Notes under the pieces: generated by a model
Seen by the model: only the letters and a program-made list of their open reading frames with translations
Told to the model about the DNA's origin: nothing
The model's database searches: none
Assembly: GCF_033193315.1 (NCBI RefSeq)
Contig: NZ_CP136187.1
Span: 3,355,501 to 3,419,500 of the forward strand
Reading direction: 5' to 3'
Origin: Agathobaculum sp. NTUH-O15-33
Lineage (GTDB): Bacteria; Bacillota; Clostridia; Oscillospirales; Butyricicoccaceae
DNA: 64,000 nucleotides
Translations under genes and position numbers: made by a program
Shown here: positions 39,643-48,144 of the stretch, one piece after another
Layout of the letters: the number at the start of each line of letters is the position of its first letter
Numbering within the stretch: the stretch's first letter is position 1

Positions 39643-40948
39643 TCATCCGCAGCGTTTTCCGTCGTACTTTGTGACTGCAAAGGGATAGGAACGCGTTTCC
39701 GTGTGCACACCGAGCGCGTCCAGCGACCGCGCAAGATCGCTGACCACCGTCAAGTCGTGATCGCGCTGGGCGATGGAAAGCTTCATCGTACCGTTGTACG
39801 AGCTGATGAGCAGCGCGAACGGCTGCGCCGCCGAGGGCAGCACCGCGCCGTAATCAAGCACATAGGGCAGGCAGCACGCGGGCAGCTTGAACTCGCCCAC
39901 GTTGGTGATGAGGAAGCTATCCTCCAAAACAAAATCGCGGCACAGCTTTTGGCCCTGCACGCACTTTTCATCAAGCGGCATCGCTGCCTCGTGCAGCTCG
40001 CGGCAGGTATCGGACGCGCGCTTGGCGCGGTACATGAGCTGCTCCGGCTGCATCTGGTCCTTCAAAAACGCCTTGGTGCGGCGGAACACCTCGTCCACCG
40101 GCAGGTCGCGGTATTCGGGCAGATAGGGCAGATCGATAAAGCAGATGAAATACCGGGTCGTCACCGTGGGCAGCAGCGGCCGCAGATCGACCGGGATCTG
40201 CGCAATAACCGGCTTTTTCCTCCCCGCCGAACTTATGATCGAACGCGCGCATGAACAGCGGCGCGACCACGGAAAGCGGGCTTACCCCAATGCCCTTCGC
40301 ATAGCTGTGTAACGCGGCGAACGGAAAGGTCACTTCGCTTACGATCTCCGGCCCGTCGCCAAGGTCGGTCAGATCCCACGCGTGCGCGGCTTCGGGCTTT
40401 TTCCAAATGCCCTCGGACGAAAACTCGCGGTCGGCGAGTTGGCGGTAGCCGTCCGCCGATTCCTCCGGCGAATAGCGCGTGTCCATCGCGCGGACCGAGC
40501 CGTCGTTTTCCACCGGCTTACCGGAAAGCTGTAAGTACTGGAGCAGCACGCAGCGGATAAATTCTTCAAACCCGCGCCCGTCCGAAATGGAATGCTGGTA
40601 CTCCATCGTGATGGTATCGCCCTGATACCCGACGAGGAACAAATACCCGTTCGTATCGTCCGAGCCGATGGTATAGCGCCTGTCCGCCCCGTCGAACGGC
40701 AACACCACCGGCGGGCGCACGTTCTGCACATAGCGGAACGAGGTGGCCGTCGGCTGCACGGTGAGCATCATGTGCGGAAAGCGCAAAAGCGCCTTTTCTA
40801 CCGCCTGCTGCAAGCAGCCGGGTCTCACCGGCTCGCTCATGCGGATGGTGTGGCGCGGCACGCAGGCCACGGTCTCGTGCGTGTTGTAAAGGAATATCTT
40901 GGCATAGCTATCCGTGCGGAGCAGAGGGTGCTCTTGCAGCAGTTGCAT
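39643..40948 (-). pseudogene. Condensation-superfamily acyltransferase, frameshifted
   Basis: The 5' part (40948 to about 40215) encodes an acyltransferase of the condensation/alcohol-acetyltransferase type, with the active-site-like MEYQHSISDGRGFEEF. The family sequence then continues in another frame (KPVIAQIPVDLRPLLPTVTTRYF...) down to 39643. The break is at a run of five A after GGGGAGG; removing one A restores one frame of about 434 codons (F-G-G-E-E-K-P-V-I). It is either a sequencing error or an early inactivation. Its promoter and ribosome site (AAGGAGG) look intact. Confidence 0.8.
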
Positions 40949-40999
40949 GTTGAGGGCCTCCTTCTAAAAAGCGGGACTGTCAATTTTTTCTTCACGCCC

Positions 41000-41028
41000 A
41001 TTGTAGCACCGGCGATTTAATTTGTAAA
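41000..41028 (-). promoter_or_regulatory. Promoter of the acyltransferase gene
   Basis: Minus-strand TTTACA (41028-41023) and TACAAT (41005-41000) are 17 bp apart, with TG one base before the -10. The start codon is at 40948. Confidence 0.65.
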
Positions 41029-41092
41029 TCAAATTATGTGAAAAAAGTGACGAAAATGCAGCATAGCATACACGCTGTTCACTATCCGCCCT

Positions 41093-41872
41093 TTACGGCT
41101 TGAGCCATTTGTGGGCTTCCTCATCCGAGCAGGCTTCGCGCACCCACGGGTCTCCATCCAAGTGGCGAATGACCCAAAGGATGTAAATGCGGTAGCCGGG
41201 CGCGGCGGCCTGCGGATGCGGCAGGTTTTTGCCAATGGCGCAGAAGCTGCCGTCCGTTATTTTAAACACCTCGTCGCCCACAAAGGACGCGCCGAAGGCG
41301 GAGGGCTTTTCGGTGCGGAAATAATACACCTCGGGCTGGGGATGGTAATGCGGGATATAGCCCGACCAGCAGCCCTCGTACATGATGGTTTCGCCCAGCA
41401 CCAAATTGGAATAGGGCGCGTCCGCGTATTCAAAGGCCGTGCGTACCAGCCGCTCGGCCTTGCCGCCCCAAAGACCCATGCAGCTTTCGTTCTCCCGCGT
41501 GTTTTCCGGCGTGTACAGCTTGGGGGCGAAGGCGCGCTCGTTGCCGGTGGCGACGAAGATCACCTCGCTGTCCGCGTGCGCTTCAATCGTAAACGTCGTG
41601 TCGCGGCATACATGCAGGCAGGTTAGCCCCTCGTCCATAAAGCTGTGGCGCTCGATCACGGCGGCCTGTCCGTCCCAGCCGAGCGTTACCTTGCCGTACA
41701 GCACCAGCGCCGCGACCTCATCGTTTTCGCGGCGTATTGTGCGCGTTTCACCGGCCTTCATCCGGTAGGCCCACATATCCATCTGCATTTCGCGATAGAC
41801 GCCGTCCCGGTCCATGATCTTCCCCTCGCCGTCCGGCTGCCAGCGGGTATATCCAAAGCGTTCCTCTCTCAT
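41093..41872 (-). CDS. 5-deoxy-glucuronate isomerase family protein (IolB/KduI fold)
   Basis: The 259-residue protein is a bicupin. The metal site in the second cupin is visible as IPHYHPQPEVYYF with later His in NLPHPQAA, as in IolB. IolB isomerises 5-deoxy-glucuronate in myo-inositol breakdown. No other iol genes are next to it, so it may serve another uronate. It is a single gene with its own promoter and a GGAGGAATGC ribosome site. Confidence 0.85.
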   Translation of the reverse strand: MREERFGYTRWQPDGEGKIMDRDGVYREMQMDMWAYRMKAGETRTIRRENDEVAALVLYGKVTLGWDGQAAVIERHSFMDEGLTCLHVCRDTTFTIEAHADSEVIFVATGNERAFAPKLYTPENTRENESCMGLWGGKAERLVRTAFEYADAPYSNLVLGETIMYEGCWSGYIPHYHPQPEVYYFRTEKPSAFGASFVGDEVFKITDGSFCAIGKNLPHPQAAAPGYRIYILWVIRHLDGDPWVREACSDEEAHKWLKP

Positions 41873-41900
41873 GCTGCATTCCTCCTTATCGGTTGCCTTT

Positions 41901-41943
41901 ATTATACGAAAAAGTACCGCCCCGTGTCAAACACGGAGCGGTA
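41901..41943 (-). promoter_or_regulatory. Promoter of the IolB-like gene interlaced with the upstream gene's terminator
   Basis: Minus-strand TTGACA (41930-41925) and TATAAT (41906-41901) are 18 bp apart. The -35 lies in the loop of a hairpin (arms TACCGCTCCGTGT and ACACGGGGCGGTA, 41943-41916) followed by CTTTTT, the terminator of the DUF4179-like gene. Promoter and terminator thus share bases. Confidence 0.75.
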
Positions 41944-41956
41944 AAAATAGGATGAT

Positions 41957-43018
41957 TTATTGAGCAACCGGAATTTCGATCCCGCCGACGGTGATCGATG
42001 CGATCTCCTCCACCGGCATGATCTGGTCGAACACCTTACCCTTTTGGCATTCCGTCTTTCCGTTTTTGGGCGAGATGCTGCCGCCGGCATTTGTCAGATC
42101 CATCGTCGTGCCGTCCGTTTTGTGCAGCGTGATGGGAAGGCTTTCAAAATAGCGCTGGCTCTCGCGGCGGTTTTGCTCGGGCTCGCGGCCGCTCGGCGCG
42201 TCGTCGTCCCACTGTACCTCGCTGTCGACTGTGTAATCGACGCGCACCGCCAGCGGCGACAGCGTGATTCGATCGATCTTCGCGTTCATGCCGTTCAGGT
42301 CAAAGGTCTGGCCAGCGGGCAGGCTGACCGAGGTATCCTCAAAATCAAAGTCGAATTTGAACTTCCATTTGCCTTCGATCAAGGTGTAATCCTCGTTGCC
42401 GTCGTTAAATTTCAGGTTTTGGAAGCTCGCCTTGGCCTTGCCCGGCTTTAGTTCGCCGTCCACCGACATCATTTCGACAAATTGAATTACATTATCGCCC
42501 GGTGTCTCGTCGATAAAGAACGAGCCGCCGTGGCTGCCGCCCATGTAGGAGATATCCGTGGACGAATCTTCAAAATGCAGCGGCAAATAGCCGTACTCGT
42601 TACCCGTCAGATCAAACGGCGTGCCGTCGTCCCGCCTGATCTCATAGACCATGGCGTAGTTGTACTTATCGCCGATGATGGCCTCCGCCGTGATCGTCAC
42701 GCCGTTATCGGTCGCGGATGCGCCGATCGGCTTGCCGATCTTATCCACAATCTCGGTATGCGCCGTGCCGAACACGCCCGCAAACGATTCGCTCGCCAGC
42801 TTGTTGTATACTACCGCCGCGCCCGCGCCGATCGAAAGCACCAGCGCCGCCGCGATACCTACCGCCGCGATTCTGGAAAGCGGACGGCGCGCGCGCCGCT
42901 GCGGCTTCTCCTGCGCCTCCATCAGGCCCTGCACCATGCGGGCCTTGGCTTCACCGGAAAAACGCAGACTGTCCAGCGCTTCATTATACTCTCTGTTATC
43001 GTTATACTCTTTGTTCAC
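41957..43018 (-). CDS. DUF4179-like anti-sigma factor
   Basis: The 353-residue protein has a short cytosolic N-terminus (1-47) that could bind a sigma factor, one membrane helix (about 48-70) and a large extracytoplasmic domain with beta-rich sequence, as in DUF4179 proteins next to ECF sigma genes. Its start overlaps the sigma gene by 17 bp. Hence it is most likely the membrane-bound anti-sigma partner, releasing the sigma factor on an envelope signal. A paralogous pair is at 60892-62708. Confidence 0.8.
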   Translation of the reverse strand: MNKEYNDNREYNEALDSLRFSGEAKARMVQGLMEAQEKPQRRARRPLSRIAAVGIAAALVLSIGAGAAVVYNKLASESFAGVFGTAHTEIVDKIGKPIGASATDNGVTITAEAIIGDKYNYAMVYEIRRDDGTPFDLTGNEYGYLPLHFEDSSTDISYMGGSHGGSFFIDETPGDNVIQFVEMMSVDGELKPGKAKASFQNLKFNDGNEDYTLIEGKWKFKFDFDFEDTSVSLPAGQTFDLNGMNAKIDRITLSPLAVRVDYTVDSEVQWDDDAPSGREPEQNRRESQRYFESLPITLHKTDGTTMDLTNAGGSISPKNGKTECQKGKVFDQIMPVEEIASITVGGIEIPVAQ

Positions 43019-43493
43019 AATAATCGCCTCCCAAAAGTGTGCGCAGCTTGTCCCTGCCCCGGCTGAGCTGTGTGGTCACAGCCGCCTCGCTCCGTTCCAG
43101 CAGCGCCGCTGTTTCGCGCACCGAATAGCCTTCGTAATAATGCAAATAAACAGCTTCGCGGTATTTTTGCGGCAGCTCCATCACCGCTTCTAAAACGGCG
43201 TTATCCGGCGCTTCCGGCGCGGCGGACGATGCCGCCGCCTCGATACCGACCGCCTTACGGCGGTAGGCCCGCAGTTCATCCTTGCAGGCGTTCGCCGTCG
43301 CGCGGATGATCCACGCCTTTTCGTGGGCGGGGCTGTCGAACACCTGCCCGCTCGTCAATAGCTTGAGGAATACGTTTTGGCAGATATCCTCCGCGTCCTG
43401 CGTTGATTTCAAATAGGTGTAGGAAAGCCGCAGGATCAGGTCGGAGTAGGTCTCCACCAGCCGCTCGGCCTCCTGCATGCCAAATTGTTTCAT
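43002..43493 (-). CDS. ECF-type RNA polymerase sigma factor
   Basis: ATG at 43493 after AAGGAGATG gives 163 residues. Region 2 is at about 15-80 (LRLSYTYLKSTQDAEDICQNVFLKLL, KAWIIRATANACKD) and region 4 at about 105-155 (LPQKYREAVYLHYYEGYSVRETAALLERSEAAVTTQLSRGRDKL). It would redirect RNA polymerase to stress genes when freed from the downstream anti-sigma protein. Confidence 0.93.
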   Translation of the reverse strand: MKQFGMQEAERLVETYSDLILRLSYTYLKSTQDAEDICQNVFLKLLTSGQVFDSPAHEKAWIIRATANACKDELRAYRRKAVGIEAAASSAAPEAPDNAVLEAVMELPQKYREAVYLHYYEGYSVRETAALLERSEAAVTTQLSRGRDKLRTLLGGDYCEQRV

Positions 43494-43566
43494 GGTTTCA
43501 TCTCCTTTGAAGGGGCCCTTCACCTACAATACGAACGGGCGCGGCAAAACCTTGCACAAAAAAATA

Positions 43567-43599
43567 AATAAGGGACGATTTTTTAAATCGTCCCTTATT
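43567..43599 (-). terminator. Terminator of the FtsW-like gene
   Basis: Perfect 15-bp arms (43567-43581 and 43585-43599) are followed on the minus strand by ATTTATTTTTTTG. It lies about 20 bp past the stop of the FtsW-like gene. Confidence 0.85.
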
Positions 43600-43617
43600 A
43601 TAACACATTTTGCGGTT

Positions 43618-45071
43618 TTACCGAACGCCGCGCGCCTGACGGGCTTTCCGCCCGATGCGCACCGGTTTTGCACCGCTCTCGATTTGTCCCGTGCGCCGCG
43701 TGGATAGCAGCAGGCCGAACAATAGCATGGTCTGGCACAAATACAGGCCGCCATAGGAAAACAGCGGCAGACCGTAGGCCGCGAAAAGAATAATGCCGAA
43801 ATTCTGCAACACATAAGCCATGGTCTGGCACGCAAACGTCAGCATGATCGCCCAGCTCATCATTTTGGCGAGCACGCCGCCCTGCCGGTGCGCCAGCTGA
43901 AAGCCCCGCGCCAACAGTACCAACACTACGGTTAGTACCAGCGCGAACGCGATCCAGCCCCATTGCAGCTTAGCGGCGGCAAGAATAAATTGGGTAGCAC
44001 CTTCCCCCTTTACAGTAGCAAGCCTTTCTGCACGGCTGTCAGGCGGAACCACCCCGCCAAACAGCGCTTCCCAAACTGCCGATCCCAGATAACCCTGATA
44101 TTGATTATCCAGCGCCGGATTAAGTATTGCCGCAACACGTTCCCTTATATGGGGTATATTGCGAATAATCCATATTACTCCGGCCGCTATCAAAGCAACG
44201 GGCGACAGCGCAAGAGCAATCTGCCGTTTGCGCCCTCCGCCAAATGCACCGCGCCATACGGCGCAGCAAAGCAGCGCGGTGCAGACCAATACAAGCGTTA
44301 AAAGACCCGACGTACTTGGAATTGCTAAGGCCACAAACATCATAGATACCATGGCGGCTATGCAAGTGCATACGCCTGTCGTCCCTTTCCGCGCTGCGAA
44401 TACAGCACCGTCGCAAACGCGACGGGAAACAACCAAAGCCCGTACTCTGGATAGTACCATTTACCGTTCATGATAGGAGAACGCCAAAATGCAGCCGCCA
44501 TGATGCCTGCCCAAATGGCATAGGTAAGCCTCGGATGCCTGCCCAACCAAGTATAATCAAGAAAATAACCGGCAAACAAACACACGGCACCTGCCAAGTA
44601 TTGCAAAATTTGAACCTTCGATTCGTTTGCCGCCACCGGGTACACCCCAACACCGGCAATTAGATACTGGACGATCTTTCCAATTATCGCCACGCCAAGC
44701 ACCAGCCCCAGCATCACCCAGTCGGGCGCGGGCCGCCACGCGCGGTCCAACGCGGTGCCGGTCTCCACCGCGTCGCCCATTTCGCGTATGGTCGCTTCGG
44801 CGGCGTGCGCTTCATCCATCCCTTGGTCGCGGAACGCTTCGTACTGATCGGTCAGGTGGCCGGCCAGCTCGTCCGCCGCGTAGGGTCTGGCGCGCTTCCA
44901 GCGCATTTGTCCGGTCGCTTCGTTCAGCCACAGCGCCAGCCGCGCGGGCAGCGGATGCTTCTGAGACGGCGGGGATACTTCCGGCAACGCGGGCGACTGT
45001 TCGCCGCGCGCCGCCGCGTCGCGTTCCAGCAGGCGCGTTAGGCCGTTTCGCACAGGGTCAGGCAAACGCAT
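43618..45071 (-). pseudogene. FtsW/RodA/SpoVE-like protein with permease-prefix domain, frameshifted
   Basis: The 5' frame (45071-44358) has an N-terminal HAAS/permease-prefix-like domain (LAGHLTDQYEAFRDQGMDEAHAAEATIREMGD) and several helices. The 3' frame (to 43618) continues with shape-protein features (GYLGSAVWEALFGG, GLPLFSYGGLYLCQTMLLFGLLLS). The frame breaks near 44372, where adding one T would give YALCIAAMVSMM. The short frame stops at TAG with an ATG five bases on, so reinitiation is possible. The coding region around 44100-44650 is AT-richer than its neighbours. It overlaps the PadR gene by 14 bp. Confidence 0.75.
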
Positions 45072-45405
45072 GGCTTTCGCCCCCCTTCAGCACGTGGTTC
45101 ACCGCGCCGGAAAAGCGGCGCCATTCCTCGGTCTTTTCGGCAAGGCGCGCCCGGCCCTGCTCCGTCAGGTGGTAATATTTGCGCGTCCGGTTATCCGCCG
45201 AAGCGCAAACATAGCTCTGCACCGCGCCCTGCGTTTCCAGCGTGTGCAGCAGCGGGTAAAGCGTGCCCGCCTTAAACGCAAAGGTATCGTCCGACCGCTC
45301 GCGCAAGCGGTCGATCATTTGGTAGCCGTACAAATCCTCTTCCTCCAACAGGCGCAGCACCAATAGTACGGTACTGCCCGCGAGCAAGCTTTTATCAATG
45401 CCCAT
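45058..45405 (-). CDS. PadR family transcriptional regulator
   Basis: The 115-residue protein has the PadR winged helix (LLVLRLLEEEDLYGYQMIDRLRERS, FKAGTLYPLLHTLETQGAVQSY, RKYYHLTEQGRARL). PadR genes are commonly paired with membrane genes that carry a permease-prefix domain, as here, and repress their own operon. The ribosome site is AAGGAGG. Confidence 0.93.
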   Translation of the reverse strand: MGIDKSLLAGSTVLLVLRLLEEEDLYGYQMIDRLRERSDDTFAFKAGTLYPLLHTLETQGAVQSYVCASADNRTRKYYHLTEQGRARLAEKTEEWRRFSGAVNHVLKGGESHAFA

Positions 45406-45440
45406 GGTCTATCCTCCTTATATCGATGTCCGATATATGC

Positions 45441-45469
45441 ATTATATATCGATCATCGATACAAGTCAA
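45441..45469 (-). promoter_or_regulatory. Promoter and operator region of the padR operon
   Basis: Minus-strand TTGACT (45469-45464) and TATAAT (45446-45441) are 17 bp apart. The spacer and the start region are filled with ATCGAT-containing inverted repeats (TATCGATGATCGATA, and TATATCGGACATCGATATA further on). These are good candidates for PadR binding and autorepression. Confidence 0.75.
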
Positions 45470-45472
45470 CCC

Positions 45473-45501
45473 TTGACAAGTCCGTCCGTCGGGCGTATTG
45501 T
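45473..45501 (+). promoter_or_regulatory. Promoter of the prolyl-tRNA deacylase gene
   Basis: TTGACA (45473-45478) and TATTGT (45496-45501) are 17 bp apart. It is back to back with the padR promoter, the two -35 boxes being 3 bp apart. Confidence 0.65.
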
Positions 45502-45526
45502 AAAAGAAAAACGGAGGAAGTTCCCC

Positions 45527-46084
45527 ATGTCCGCATTTACGATCGATCCCATCTTATATGAAGGCCGCCCGGCGGACTGCACCGGCCGCGACCCGCGCGA
45601 GATCGCCTGTTACGACCTGCTTGACCGGCTGGGCGTACCCTTTTTCCGTCTCGATCATGACGAAGCGCCCTCAATCGAGTGCTGCGCCGCCGTGGAAGCG
45701 CGGCTGGGTACCGACATCTGCAAAAACCTGTTTCTGTGCAACCGGCAGAAAACGCAGTTTTACCTGCTTTTAATGCCGGGCGACAAGGAGTTTCGCACCA
45801 AAGATCTTTCCGCGCAGCTTGGCATTTCGCGGCTGTCGTTCGCGGGCCCGGAGCCGATGGAAGAATACTTAGGCGTAACGCCCGGCTCGGTCTCCGTGCT
45901 TGGCCTGCTGAATGATCCGGATAACACGGTTCGTCTTGTGATCGACCGCGGCGTGGTGGAGGGTCGCCCTTTTATCGGCTGCCATCCGTGCCGGAACACC
46001 TCGTCCCTTCGTATTGCGACGAGCGATCTGCTGGAAAAGATCCTGCCCGCCCTGCGGCACGATCCCACCTACGTGTCCTTATAA
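45527..46084 (+). CDS. Prolyl-tRNA deacylase, YbaK/ProX (PrdX) type
   Basis: ATG at 45527 follows GGAGGAAG and gives 185 residues. The sequence follows the PrdX/ProXp family: YDLLDRLGVPFFRLDHDEAPS, the conserved Lys in CKNLFLCNRQKTQFYLLLMPGDKEF, VTPGSVSVLGLLND and PFIGCHPCRNTSSLRI. These stand-alone proteins hydrolyse mischarged Ala-tRNA(Pro). It is monocistronic with a strong terminator. Confidence 0.9.
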   Translation: MSAFTIDPILYEGRPADCTGRDPREIACYDLLDRLGVPFFRLDHDEAPSIECCAAVEARLGTDICKNLFLCNRQKTQFYLLLMPGDKEFRTKDLSAQLGISRLSFAGPEPMEEYLGVTPGSVSVLGLLNDPDNTVRLVIDRGVVEGRPFIGCHPCRNTSSLRIATSDLLEKILPALRHDPTYVSL

Positions 46085-46085
46085 G

Positions 46086-46137
46086 CATAAAAGAGCGTCT
46101 GGAAATGGGATTTACCATTTCCAGACGCTCTTTTATG
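46086..46137. terminator. Perfect 23-bp stem bidirectional terminator
   Basis: Arms 46086-46108 and 46115-46137 are exact complements with a 6-nt loop and A/T-rich outer ends. It lies between the converging prolyl-tRNA deacylase gene and the DUF2089 operon and would end both transcripts. Confidence 0.9.
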
Positions 46138-46140
46138 CCG

Positions 46141-46404
46141 TTATAGACGGATGGATACAAACGTTCCGTCCGCGGCTTCCACGTGGACAATCTCCAGTTT
46201 TTTGTACTGCTTCAAAACGGACAAGCACTCCCGCACCAGTTCACGCAAGTAACGCTTGGTCAAAAACTCGTCATAGGGCGGCGGAACCGATCTCCGCATA
46301 TCCGCAAAGAGGGTCTCCGGCAGGAGCGCGACCGCCGCGCTTGCCAGAGACAGCGGTACGGGCAGCCACAAATTCACCCCTTCGGAACGGACAATAATGC
46401 GCAT
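46141..46404 (-). CDS. Small protein of unknown function, DUF2089 operon
   Basis: The 87-residue protein has one amphipathic or hydrophobic stretch (LWLPVPLSLASAAVALLPETL) and a C-terminal strand pair (KKLEIVHVEAADGTFVSIRL). That ending resembles the end of the preceding protein (GNIVEVSAADGTTVRVFIG), so the two share a C-terminal module. It is the last gene of a three-gene minus-strand operon. No function is recognised. Confidence 0.7.
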   Translation of the reverse strand: MRIIVRSEGVNLWLPVPLSLASAAVALLPETLFADMRRSVPPPYDEFLTKRYLRELVRECLSVLKQYKKLEIVHVEAADGTFVSIRL

Positions 46405-46422
46405 GCGCCGATCCTCCCGGTC

Positions 46423-46833
46423 TTATCCGATGAATACGCGAACCGTGGTACCGTCCGCCGCGGAAACCTCCACGATGTTGCCCAGCGTTTCATTATCCAA
46501 GCATTCCAGTATGGCGGTGGTCAGCGCGTCCAGATCAATGCCTTGCAGCTCTTCGTTTTTGATCGGCAGCTTGCCGGTCACCTTGAGTACTTGACGGATG
46601 ATCTTTACCGGCAGCTGTACATTGACCTTATCTCCCGTCGTGCTGTCCACAACGACGCGCAGCATTTTATTTTCATAAGGCGCCGCGTCCGATACGGCGG
46701 GCATTGTCGCGCCGAATTCCTCCGCCGCGGGCGCGGGTTCGCCCAGCGCGTCGATTAAATCAACGGCCTGCTCGGCGGAAAGCTTGCCTTCCTCCACCAT
46801 TTTCAGGATCCTTATTTTTTCATCCATATTCAT
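46423..46833 (-). CDS. SHOCT-like domain protein of the DUF2089 operon
   Basis: The 136-residue protein begins with a SHOCT-like helix pair (MDEKIRILKMVEEGKLSAEQAVDLIDAL) of the kind that mediates oligomerisation. It continues with a beta/alpha part (KMLRVVVDSTTGDKVNVQLPVKIIRQVL) found in proteins beside DUF2089. It is probably a regulatory partner of the downstream-named DUF2089 protein. Its ribosome site is not strong (ATTGAGGTT-like, GAGGTTATGAAT). Confidence 0.75.
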   Translation of the reverse strand: MNMDEKIRILKMVEEGKLSAEQAVDLIDALGEPAPAAEEFGATMPAVSDAAPYENKMLRVVVDSTTGDKVNVQLPVKIIRQVLKVTGKLPIKNEELQGIDLDALTTAILECLDNETLGNIVEVSAADGTTVRVFIG

Positions 46834-46877
46834 AACCTCGTTTCCACGCGCCTGCGTCCGCGAACGCAGGGCAAGCG

Positions 46878-47249
46878 TTACTTATTTTGCTTTAACTGCT
46901 CCAGTGCTTCCGCCGGGCTGATCTCTCCGTTTTCCAGCGCGCCCAGAATGTCCTTTTTGCGTGAAGCGGCGGGCGACGGCGCGACCGGCTTTCCATCCAG
47001 CTTGCGAATGATATCGTCCAGCCGGGAGCGGACGGTCGGGTAGGAAATTTTCAGTTCCTTTTCCACTTCCTTAATGTTGCCGCGGCATTTCAAAAAGGTT
47101 TCCGCAAAAAACAGGTCTTCCGCCGCGAGATAATCGAACTTGCTTAGGGCAAAATCATTTTCTATGGCCGTATCACAGTTTTCACATTGCAGCTTGACGA
47201 CCTTCAGCCTTTTTCCGCACACCGGACAGTGGCTGATCACCTGATACAT
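46878..47249 (-). CDS. DUF2089 family zinc-ribbon DNA-binding-like protein
   Basis: ATG at 47249 lies eight bases after GGAAGG and gives 123 residues. A zinc ribbon (CPVCGKRLKVVKLQCENC) is followed by a helix-turn-helix-like segment (GNIKEVEKELKISYPTVRSRLDDIIRKL) and a SHOCT-like end (RKKDILGALENGEISPAEALEQL). DUF2089 proteins are predicted regulators. It heads the operon and probably autoregulates it. Confidence 0.88.
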   Translation of the reverse strand: MYQVISHCPVCGKRLKVVKLQCENCDTAIENDFALSKFDYLAAEDLFFAETFLKCRGNIKEVEKELKISYPTVRSRLDDIIRKLDGKPVAPSPAASRKKDILGALENGEISPAEALEQLKQNK

Positions 47250-47280
47250 CGCGACCACCTTCCCTCTTCTTAGTGTCTAT

Positions 47281-47309
47281 AATATAAACCCCGAAATCAA
47301 TAATGTCAA
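47281..47309 (-). promoter_or_regulatory. Promoter of the DUF2089 operon
   Basis: Minus-strand TTGACA (47309-47304) and TATATT (47286-47281) are 17 bp apart. The upstream region to about 47395 is markedly AT-rich, with ATTAATATATATATTAA palindromes that may act as an UP element or operator. Confidence 0.8.
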
Positions 47310-47485
47310 TATATAATTTGAAATAATTAATATATATATTAAAATTCTTAATATCCAAGTCTTATATTATTTAATATTTACATAAAAAGGGGGAAATAAC
47401 TCATCCTATTCCCTTAGCGGTGTTTTACCGCCGCTTTGATCCTATCACACGGCGGCGCGCTGCCTATCCCGTGCACGGTAAGCGC

Positions 47486-47541
47486 TTGACAAACTAACAC
47501 CATTAGTTTATGCTGGATATAGAAACTAACACTGTTAGTTT
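47486..47541 (+). promoter_or_regulatory. tetR promoter with two operators
   Basis: TTGACA (47486-47491) and TATGCT (47509-47514) are 17 bp apart. The spacer is an operator palindrome AAACTAA-N5-TTAGTTT (47491-47509). A second perfect palindrome, AAACTAACAC-TGTTAGTTT, lies at 47523-47541, its centre 32 bp away (three helical turns). This fits tight autorepression by the TetR-type protein that follows. Confidence 0.9.
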
Positions 47542-47553
47542 GGAGGAACCCCC

Positions 47554-48144
47554 ATGCCTAAAAAAGGACTGAGCCGCGACCGGATCGTCGACGCGGCGGC
47601 CGCGCTCGTCGAACAAAAGGGGCTGGAAAATATCACGCTGCACGAACTGGCAGGCGCACTCGGCGTGAAAACAGCCTCGCTTTACAACCACTTGCAGGGT
47701 CTGCCTGAACTAAACGCGCGCCTGTCCGAGCGCGCGCTGGAGCGCCTGATGGGATCGCTCGAAAGCGCCATGGAGGGCAAGACGGGGACGGACGCGCTGC
47801 GCGCCCTTGCCGCCTGCTACCGCTGCTTTGCGCGCGAACAGCCGCAGCTGTACAAGGCCATGCTCGGCCTGCCGGGCTTTGCCGATAACCGGCTGGACGA
47901 ACTGAAAAACAGCTATATGCAGCTATTTCGCCGCGTGCTGGCCCCTTATGGCCTGACCGAGCAAAAGCAGGTGCACTTTTCCCGCCTGATGCGCAGCGTG
48001 CTGCACGGCTTTGTCTCGCTGGAAGCGGCGGGCTTTTTCCGCCGCGCGGTGGAAGCCGAAGAAAGCTACGGCTTTGCCGTTGCGCAATTATGTACGCAGA
48101 TCGAAAACGCAGCAAAGGAGGCCGCCGAACATGGCGCAAAATGA
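47554..48144 (+). CDS. TetR/AcrR family repressor
   Basis: The 196-residue protein has an N-terminal TetR HTH (RDRIVDAAAALVEQKGLENITLHELAGALGVKTASLYNHL) and a C-terminal domain resembling the WHG type (SRLMRSVLHGFVSLEAAGFF). It follows a double operator and overlaps the MATE efflux gene by 14 bp, so it almost surely represses that pump and itself until a drug-like ligand binds. Confidence 0.93.
   Translation: MPKKGLSRDRIVDAAAALVEQKGLENITLHELAGALGVKTASLYNHLQGLPELNARLSERALERLMGSLESAMEGKTGTDALRALAACYRCFAREQPQLYKAMLGLPGFADNRLDELKNSYMQLFRRVLAPYGLTEQKQVHFSRLMRSVLHGFVSLEAAGFFRRAVEAEESYGFAVAQLCTQIENAAKEAAEHGAK

Noticed and set aside
40215-40225. Programmed ribosomal frameshift in the acyltransferase gene
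   Set aside because: The shift required is +1 at a plain A run without a classical +1 stop-codon or slippery context. A base insertion or sequencing error explains it better.
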